Notes under the pieces: model-generated
Database searches by the model: none
Seen by the model: only the letters and a program-made list of their open reading frames with translations
What the model was told of the DNA's origin: nothing
In this document: piece by piece, positions 4,059 through 8,881 of the stretch
Layout of the letters: every line of letters starts with the position of its first letter
Position numbering within the stretch: the first letter of the stretch is position 1
Position numbers and translations under genes: made by a program
Assembly: GCA_013811645.1 (NCBI GenBank)
Contig: JACCUU010000311.1
Span: 1-8,881 of the forward strand
Source: Actinomycetota bacterium
GTDB lineage: Bacteria; Actinomycetota; Thermoleophilia; Gaiellales; Gaiellaceae
Direction: 5' to 3'
Length of the DNA stretch: 8,881 nt

Positions 4059-5096
4059 ATGCCAAGACTTCCCGATTCGAGGCGCACTCGGGCTGCACTG
4101 GCGCTCGGCGGCGCCGTCCTCATGGCTGCCGTTCTCGCCGCCTGCGCGGGCTCGGACGACGACGGCTCGGCCGCCCAGGACGTCCCGCGTGTCGGCCTGA
4201 TGCACGTCGGTACCGATCACATCCCTCCCTCCTGGCCTTCCCTCAAGGGCCGCCTCGAGGAGCTGGGATGGACCGATGGCCAGAACATCGAGCTGATGTG
4301 GCGGAACCTCGAGCCGGACGAGGCAGAGGCGCAGGCCGACGTTTTCGTCGGACAGGACGTCGATGTCATCGTGGCCTTCGAGGACACATCGATCAGCGCC
4401 GCGCAGGAGGCAACCGCAGGGACGTCGGATCCCATTCCGATCGTGTTCCTCCATCCCTCGGATCCGGTCCGCGACGGCCTGGTGGACAGCCTGGCGCGTC
4501 CGGACCGCAACCTGACGGGCGTGTACGCGGCCCGCGACGTCGTCGCCAAGCAACTGGAGCTTTACGAGCTCCTCGTGCCACGGTTGCGTCGCGTGCTCAC
4601 GCTCGTCGACCCGGACGACCCGAATACGGAACGGCTCCTGACCGTGTACCAAGCCGCGTCGGCGCAGCTCCCTCGACCTCTCGAGCTGGACATCCGCGAG
4701 GCCTCGAACGCCAAGAACCTGAGGCGCATCTTCCAGTCGCTGCGGCCCGGGGAGGTCGACGGAGCGTTCCTTCTGTCGCCGAGCCTCAGGCTCAACCACT
4801 CCACCCTGACGATCCGGCTGGCCGAGCGTGCGCGGATTCCGGTCCAGGCGCACCGCAAGGAGTGGGTCGAGGAGGGAGCGCTCTATTCGTACGGCATCGA
4901 TCTTCCCCTCATCGGGCGAGCCGGGGCGCGGTACGTCGACAGCCTCCTCAGGGGTACGTCCCCGGCGGAACTCCCAGTGCAGGAGATCTCGAAGATCGAG
5001 CTCGCGATCAACCTCGGGACCGCGGCCAGGCTCGGGATCAAGGTGCCCCAGGAGATGATCATCCGCGCTGACGAGGTCTATCGCGGGGGCACATAG
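4059..5096 (+). CDS. Substrate-binding lipoprotein (ABC_sub_bind, PF04392-like)
   Basis: A 345-residue periplasmic-type binding protein anchored as a lipoprotein: a basic N-terminus, a hydrophobic segment (about 12-28) and the lipobox LAAC with C29 as the lipidated residue. An Asp/Ser-rich linker follows. Family signatures are VGLMHVG at the start of lobe 1, LEELGWTDGQNIEL (67-80), DVDVIVAFED (100-109), IPIVFLHPSDPVRDGLVDSLARP (126-148, with RNLTG just after) and a C-terminal RLGIKVPQEMIIRADEVYR. Length is normal for the family. The ATG at 4059 has AAGGAGG at 4043-4049; an in-frame ATG at 4020 lacks one. It heads a four-gene operon and its stop is 1 nt before the kinase start. No permease or ATPase gene lies in the window, so it may be a ligand receptor for the kinase rather than part of a transporter. 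The ligand cannot be predicted; relatives include TrpX-like proteins and uncharacterised orphan binding proteins. Confidence 0.9.
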   Translation: MPRLPDSRRTRAALALGGAVLMAAVLAACAGSDDDGSAAQDVPRVGLMHVGTDHIPPSWPSLKGRLEELGWTDGQNIELMWRNLEPDEAEAQADVFVGQDVDVIVAFEDTSISAAQEATAGTSDPIPIVFLHPSDPVRDGLVDSLARPDRNLTGVYAARDVVAKQLELYELLVPRLRRVLTLVDPDDPNTERLLTVYQAASAQLPRPLELDIREASNAKNLRRIFQSLRPGEVDGAFLLSPSLRLNHSTLTIRLAERARIPVQAHRKEWVEEGALYSYGIDLPLIGRAGARYVDSLLRGTSPAELPVQEISKIELAINLGTAARLGIKVPQEMIIRADEVYRGGT

Positions 5097-5097
5097 A

Positions 5098-6966
5098 TTG
5101 GAGGCGCCGGCTCGACAGCACCGCCGCCTGATCTGGAAGTACACGGCGGTGGTCGTAGCACTCGTCGCCGCAGCCAGCGTCTCGGTCGGCCTGACCGAGC
5201 TCTACTTCTCCTACCAGGACAGCAAGCGTGCGCTGACCAGGGTTGAGCGGGACAAGGCGTCCTCCGCCGCCCTCGCGATCGAGCAGCCGATCCAGGACGT
5301 CGTTCGGGAGCTCGAGGCGCTCGCGCAGCCGACGGAGGACGAGGGGACGGCGGGCCTGACGGCGCGCAACCAGGATTTCCACCGCCTGCTGGGGCGGGAG
5401 AGGCTCGTCAGCAAGCTGAGGTACCTGGATGCGACCGGGAGAGAGCGGGTCCGGGTCTCCTCGCTCGAGATCGACCGCATCAACAGCGGGATCGACCTCT
5501 CGAGGAGCGAGACCTTCGTCCGGGCGCAGGCAGCCGAGCGATACTTTGGCCCGGTCTACTTCCAGCGCGGGTCCCAACCGCACGTGACGATCGGCGTCGC
5601 CGAGGCGGGCGGGCGAGGCGGCGTGATCGTGGCGGAGATCGATCTGAGCTTCGTCGGACCGATCATCGAGCGAGCGCGGATCGGAACCGCGGGATACGCA
5701 TTCGCTGTCGACCGGCGCGGCGAGCTCTTCGTGCATCGGGACATCGACCTCGTCCTCCGTCACACGAACTTCGCTTCGCTCCCGCAGGTGCAAGCCGCAC
5801 TCCGCGCGCCTGCGAACGTCCCCGCGGACGCGGTCACGACCGGGCGCGATCAGAACGGGACGGAGGTGCTCAGCGCCTTCCAGAGGATCGAATCGCTCGG
5901 CTGGTACGTCTTCGTCGAGGAACCGCTGAGCGAGGCGTTCGCGCCTCTGACGTCGGCGATCTGGCGCACCGCGCTGCTGCTCGTCGCGTTCCTGCTGCTT
6001 GCGATCGCCACCAGCGTTCTGCTCGCACGCAAGCTGGTCCGGCCGATCGAGTCGATCCAGGCTGCGGCGGCAAGGATCGGCTCTGGTTCGCTCGACCAGC
6101 GGATCGAGGTTCAGAGCCATGACGAGCTGGGGGCGCTCGCCGAAGAGTTCAATCGCATGGCAGGGCGACTCCAGGAGTCGTATTCGAGCCTGGAGCAGAA
6201 GGTCGAGGAGCGCACCCGGGAGCTCGCTGAGGCGCTCACTGAGCTGGACGAGAAGAGCCGCGAGCTCGAGGCTGCGAGTAGGCATAAGTCGGAGTTCTTG
6301 GCCAACATGTCCCACGAGCTGCGGACGCCGCTGAATGCGATCCTCGGCTTCTCTCAGGTCCTGCGCGAGAGGCTCTTCGGGGACGTCAACGAGAAGCAGG
6401 AGGAGTACCTCGACGACATCCTCACCTCGGCCAACCACCTGCTCGCTCTGATCAACGACATCCTCGACCTCTCGAAGGTCGAAGCCGGGCAGGTCGAGCT
6501 GGAGGTCGCACCTTTCTCGCTGCGGGAGGCGCTCGAGCGTGGCGTCGTGATGGTGCGCGAGCGGGCGACGAAGGACGGGGTCCAGGTCGCGCTCGCAGCG
6601 AATTCGGAGGTGGATGTCATCGAAGGTGACGAGCGGCGAATCAGACAAGTGATCTTCAACTTGCTCTCGAACGCCGTGAAGTTCACGCCCTCCGGCGGGG
6701 CCGTCGACGTGAGCACGGCGCGGGTCGACGGAGAGGTGTGGGTCTCAGTGGCCGACACCGGCCCCGGCATCGCCCCTGAGGATCAGGAGCGGATCTTCGA
6801 GGAGTTCCAGCAGGCCGAGGCGGGGGTCGAGCACCGCGAGGGGACCGGCCTCGGCCTCGCGCTGTCGCGGCGGCTCGTCGAGCTACACGGCGGTCGGATC
6901 TGGGTCGACACCGAGGTCGGCCAGGGAAGCACATTCGTGTTCACGTTGCCTGCGAGGGCGGTCTAG
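5098..6966 (+). CDS. Membrane histidine kinase: Cache-HAMP-HisKA-HATPase
   Basis: A 622-residue sensor kinase. Membrane segment 1 spans about 16-36. A large extracytoplasmic region (about 37-288) is a probable dCache sensor, with typical second-lobe motifs GYAFAVDRRGELFVH (199-213) and LGWYVFVEEP (267-276). Membrane segment 2 is about 289-310, followed by HAMP (311-363), a coiled coil (363-396), then HisKA with FLANMSHELRTPLNAILGF and phosphoacceptor H406. The ATPase domain is intact: N-box NLLSNAVKF (N525), G1 DTGPGI (553-558), F-box IFEEFQQ, G2 GTGLGLAL (582-589). It has no fused receiver; that module is encoded separately, 2 nt downstream. The TTG start at 5098, 1 nt after the lipoprotein stop, has GGGGG at 5085-5089 and gives a proper N-terminus before segment 1. 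Position suggests that the lipoprotein reports ligand to the Cache region. Family and domain order are clear; the stimulus is unknown. Confidence 0.95.
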   Translation: MEAPARQHRRLIWKYTAVVVALVAAASVSVGLTELYFSYQDSKRALTRVERDKASSAALAIEQPIQDVVRELEALAQPTEDEGTAGLTARNQDFHRLLGRERLVSKLRYLDATGRERVRVSSLEIDRINSGIDLSRSETFVRAQAAERYFGPVYFQRGSQPHVTIGVAEAGGRGGVIVAEIDLSFVGPIIERARIGTAGYAFAVDRRGELFVHRDIDLVLRHTNFASLPQVQAALRAPANVPADAVTTGRDQNGTEVLSAFQRIESLGWYVFVEEPLSEAFAPLTSAIWRTALLLVAFLLLAIATSVLLARKLVRPIESIQAAAARIGSGSLDQRIEVQSHDELGALAEEFNRMAGRLQESYSSLEQKVEERTRELAEALTELDEKSRELEAASRHKSEFLANMSHELRTPLNAILGFSQVLRERLFGDVNEKQEEYLDDILTSANHLLALINDILDLSKVEAGQVELEVAPFSLREALERGVVMVRERATKDGVQVALAANSEVDVIEGDERRIRQVIFNLLSNAVKFTPSGGAVDVSTARVDGEVWVSVADTGPGIAPEDQERIFEEFQQAEAGVEHREGTGLGLALSRRLVELHGGRIWVDTEVGQGSTFVFTLPARAV

Positions 6967-6968
6967 TC

Positions 6969-7349
6969 ATGGCGGGCGAGCAGATCCTCGTGGTCGAGGA
7001 CAACGAGAGGAACATGAAGCTGTTCCGGGACGTTCTCCAGGCGAACGGGTACCGCACTCTCGAGGCGACGACCGGCGGGCAGGCGGTCGAGCTGGCCACC
7101 GAGCAGGAATCCGATCTCGTGCTCATGGATATCCAGCTGCCGGACATCGACGGCGTCGAGGCGCTTCGTCGGCTGCGAGCGGACGAACGCACCGCGGCCA
7201 TTCCGGTGCTCGCGTTGACAGCACAGGCGATGGACGGAGATCGCGCGCGGTTCCTGGCGGCGGGCTTCGATGGCTACGTCTCGAAGCCGGTGGACATCGT
7301 CGAGCTCGTCGCGATCGTAAAACAGCACTGTAGCGGGCGCGTTCGGTGA
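6969..7349 (+). CDS. Single-domain response regulator, DivK-like
   Basis: A 126-residue receiver without output domain. Conserved residues are E10/D11 (ILVVEDNERNMKLF), phosphoacceptor D54 (VLMDIQLPDIDG), Thr84 (LALTAQAM) and Lys106 (VSKPVD), so it should accept phosphate. The VEDNERNMKLFRDVL signature is typical of DivK and of receivers in hybrid kinases. It starts with ATG 2 nt after the kinase stop, with GAGGG at 6954-6958 as ribosome site, and ends in a GTGA overlap with the cyclase gene. It is the most direct substrate candidate for the operon's kinase, and may compete with the receiver of the downstream cyclase or relay to it. It is a probable paralogue of the receiver at 3484-3909 (about 54 of 103 aligned residues identical by hand count). 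Confidence 0.93.
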   Translation: MAGEQILVVEDNERNMKLFRDVLQANGYRTLEATTGGQAVELATEQESDLVLMDIQLPDIDGVEALRRLRADERTAAIPVLALTAQAMDGDRARFLAAGFDGYVSKPVDIVELVAIVKQHCSGRVR

Positions 7350-8467
7350 GCGGCGACGGCGGCGCCAGGATCCTCGTGGTGGACGACGTCCCCGAGAACG
7401 TGCGCCTGCTCGAGGCCGTTCTCACACCCCGCGGCTATGACGTCATCTCCGCCACCGACGGCAGCGTCGCGCTCGAGCTCGCCGAGTCGGCGAAACCGGA
7501 CCTGGTCCTGCTCGACGTCATGATGCCGCAGCCGGACGGTTACGAGGTCTGCCGACGGCTCCGCGAGCGTGAGGAGACGGCAGTGCTGCCGGTCATCATG
7601 CTCACGGCGAGCGACGGGCCTGAGAAGACGAAGGCGATCGAGGCCGGTGCGGACGACTTCATCGCGAAGCCGTTCAACCATGAGGAGCTGTTCGCGCGCG
7701 TCCGTTCGCTCCTCCGGATCAAGCGCTACCACGACACGATCAAGGAGCTGAACCGGACGCTCGAAGAGCGCGTGCGGACGCAGGTCGACGAGCTCGAACG
7801 GCTGCAGCGTCTGCAGCGATTCCTGTCGCCCCAGCTCGCCGAGGCGATCGTCGCCTCGGGCGACGAGTCGATCCTGCTCAGCCACCGCCGTCACGTCGCG
7901 ATGCTCTTCGCCGACCTCCGCGGCTGGACGGTCTTCGTCGACTCGGTCGAGCCGGAGGAGCTGATGCGGGTGCTCGGCGAGTTCCACGAGACGATTGGCG
8001 GCCTCGTCAGGCGGTTCGATGCGACAGTGGGTTTCCTCCAGGGCGATGGCGTCCAGCTCTTCTTCAACGACCCGATCGAGATCCCCGACGCCGCTTTGCG
8101 GGCGGTGCGACTCGGTTGCGCGCTGCGCGAGGAGATGGCCGAGCTGACGCCGCGGTGGCGGAAGCGCGGCTACGACCTCGACTTCGGCGCCGGCATCGCG
8201 CTCGGCTACGCAACCTGCGGCGAGGTCGGCTTCGAGGGCCGTTCCGACTATGCGGCGATCGGCGCAGTGACGAATCTCGCCTCGCGGCTCGCCGACGAAG
8301 CGACGGGCGGGCAGATCCTGCTTGCACAGCGTCTCTACGCGGAGGTCGAGGACGACGTCGAGGTCGAGCCCGTCGGTGAGTTGACCCTCAAGGGTTTCCC
8401 GCGCCCGGTCGCGGCATTCAACGTCGTCGCCGTGCGCGAGACAGCGCCGGACCTGTCTCACGTGTAG
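7346..8467 (+). CDS. Response regulator fused to a class III nucleotide cyclase
   Basis: A 373-residue protein: receiver (about 8-124), coiled-coil linker (about 126-158), class III cyclase domain (about 180-365). The receiver has D13/D14, phosphoacceptor D57 (LVLLDVMMPQPDG), Thr87 and Lys108. The cyclase keeps the two metal aspartates, D190 (MLFADLRGW) and D234 (GDGVQLFF), and the transition-state pair N310 and R314 (TNLASRL). The substrate-choosing Lys seen in classical adenylate cyclases is replaced by Phe230 (GFLQGDG), and the second specificity position is probably Ala303 (DYAAIG); similar replacements occur in a large bacterial subfamily. Product (cAMP or cGMP) is thus undecided. The C-terminal ELTLKGFPRPV is typical of cyclase-homology domains. 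GTG at 7346 overlaps the upstream TGA, so it is translationally coupled. Phosphorylation of D57 probably controls dimerisation and hence activity. Receiver-controlled cyclases such as CyaC of cyanobacteria are known precedents. Confidence 0.93.
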   Translation: MSGDGGARILVVDDVPENVRLLEAVLTPRGYDVISATDGSVALELAESAKPDLVLLDVMMPQPDGYEVCRRLREREETAVLPVIMLTASDGPEKTKAIEAGADDFIAKPFNHEELFARVRSLLRIKRYHDTIKELNRTLEERVRTQVDELERLQRLQRFLSPQLAEAIVASGDESILLSHRRHVAMLFADLRGWTVFVDSVEPEELMRVLGEFHETIGGLVRRFDATVGFLQGDGVQLFFNDPIEIPDAALRAVRLGCALREEMAELTPRWRKRGYDLDFGAGIALGYATCGEVGFEGRSDYAAIGAVTNLASRLADEATGGQILLAQRLYAEVEDDVEVEPVGELTLKGFPRPVAAFNVVAVRETAPDLSHV

Positions 8468-8589
8468 AGCCTCCCCGCTTCCAGGACTTCGATGGGACGC
8501 GACCAGAGTTCGTTCAGCGTCGGGCACTGACGATCTGCCCCGTTAGCATCACCGCCGCACGGTTGCCGATTTACGCGACTGACCGACGG
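8468..8589. other. Intergenic stretch after the operon
   Basis: No coding frame or strong terminator hairpin is seen in these bases. The operon's transcript end is therefore not identified. Just to the right lies a perfect GACACGTGTC palindrome (8605-8614), within the possible minus-strand coding frame. Confidence 0.4.
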
Positions 8590-8880
8590 CTACCGAGCGG
8601 TGCAGACACGTGTCGCTCGCGGGCTCTCGGACTCGTCGTTCACGTCGACGTCAAGCAAGGCGCCCGCCGCCGTCCGGCGACCGCTCGTACGTGGGTGCGT
8701 TCTCGGATAGTCGACCACGACACCCTTCTTGGGCGACTCCGAGGTCACCGTGCAGTCGCCAAGCCGGCGGCTCGACCCTCCGGTCGTACCGATCGACGGC
8801 ACGGTTCCCGGGTACTGGCGGCTACGACCGGTCTCCAGCCGACTCCGGGCGTGCGGGATCAGCGCCGGATCTTCGGAGAC
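8590..8880 (-). CDS. Possible C-terminal end of a gene entering from the right, unrecognised
   Basis: A minus-strand frame is open from the right edge to TAG at 8590-8592, giving 96 visible codons. About four-fifths of third positions are G or C, compatible with coding. A GTG at 8802 would give a 70-residue product, but no good ribosome site precedes it, so the gene probably starts outside the window. The protein is polar, with two cysteines (in GDCTV and near the end, RVCTAR) that could be paired in a secreted protein. The stretch SPKKGVVV and AAGALLDVDVND faintly recalls the end of a PASTA repeat; this is too weak to name a function. It may equally be a chance open frame in GC-rich DNA. Confidence 0.35.
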   Translation of the reverse strand, partial: VSEDPALIPHARSRLETGRSRQYPGTVPSIGTTGGSSRRLGDCTVTSESPKKGVVVDYPRTHPRTSGRRTAAGALLDVDVNDESESPRATRVCTAR

Positions 8881-8881
8881 T

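Noticed and set aside
3834..5144. Minus-strand frame of 436 codons
   Set aside because: Antisense to the binding lipoprotein and part of the first DivK-like receiver, both clearly recognisable. Long antisense frames are a usual effect of G/C-biased third positions.
5059..6648. Minus-strand frame of 529 codons
   Set aside because: Antisense to the histidine kinase, Asp/Arg/Leu-rich shadow composition, no domain recognised.
7274..8527. Minus-strand frame of 417 codons
   Set aside because: Antisense to the receiver-cyclase gene, with the same shadow composition and no motifs.
8605..8614. GACACGTGTC palindrome as an operator
   Set aside because: A 10-bp palindrome in GC-rich DNA is not rare, and it lies inside the possible minus-strand coding frame with no promoter elements around it.
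1..8881. CRISPR array, insertion sequence or prophage genes
   Set aside because: No regularly spaced direct repeats, transposase, integrase or terminal inverted repeats were seen. The only possible mobility sign is the tRNA-like fragment at 1376-1420.

Overview
The window is very GC-rich, with strong G/C preference at third codon positions, frequent GTG/TTG starts, AGGAGG-type ribosome sites and close gene packing. Together with the gene families (DUF6745 protein, NarL-type kinase and LuxR-type regulator, receiver-cyclase fusion, PF04392-type binding lipoprotein) this suggests a high-GC actinobacterium, possibly of the Thermoleophilia (Gaiella/Solirubrobacter-like). The phylum-level call is an inference; no rRNA or other marker gene is present.

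Layout. (1) 1-1098: the 3' part of a DUF6745-family gene that enters from the left, followed by a 66-codon gene overlapping it by GTGA and a possible 21-codon ORF overlapping that by ATGA. (2) 1099-1466: non-coding, with two strong hairpins and a fragment resembling the 3' part of a tRNA. (3) 1467-1952 (minus): a secreted cupin. (4) 2082-3909: a first signalling cluster. A soluble NarL-type histidine kinase (+) converges, 2 nt apart, on a LuxR-type response regulator (-), which is divergent, 17 nt apart, from a DivK-like single-domain receiver (+). (5) 4059-8467: a tight four-gene operon of substrate-binding lipoprotein, membrane histidine kinase (Cache-HAMP-HisKA-HATPase), a second DivK-like receiver, and a receiver fused to a class III nucleotide cyclase. 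Junctions are +1 nt, +2 nt and a 4-nt GTGA overlap. (6) 8468-8881: no convincing gene on the plus strand; an open minus-strand frame that runs off the right edge may be the end of another gene.

How the parts may work together. The operon has a solute-binding lipoprotein but no permease or ATPase in the window, so the lipoprotein may serve as an extracytoplasmic ligand receptor for the kinase rather than for import. The kinase could then phosphorylate the DivK-like receiver and the receiver-cyclase, turning an external solute signal into cyclic nucleotide. The neighbouring NarL/LuxR pair and the first DivK-like receiver may be a second branch. A 13-bp motif containing a GTGC-N2-GCAC dyad occurs once before the NarL-type kinase and once, inverted, before the operon, and may link the two clusters.
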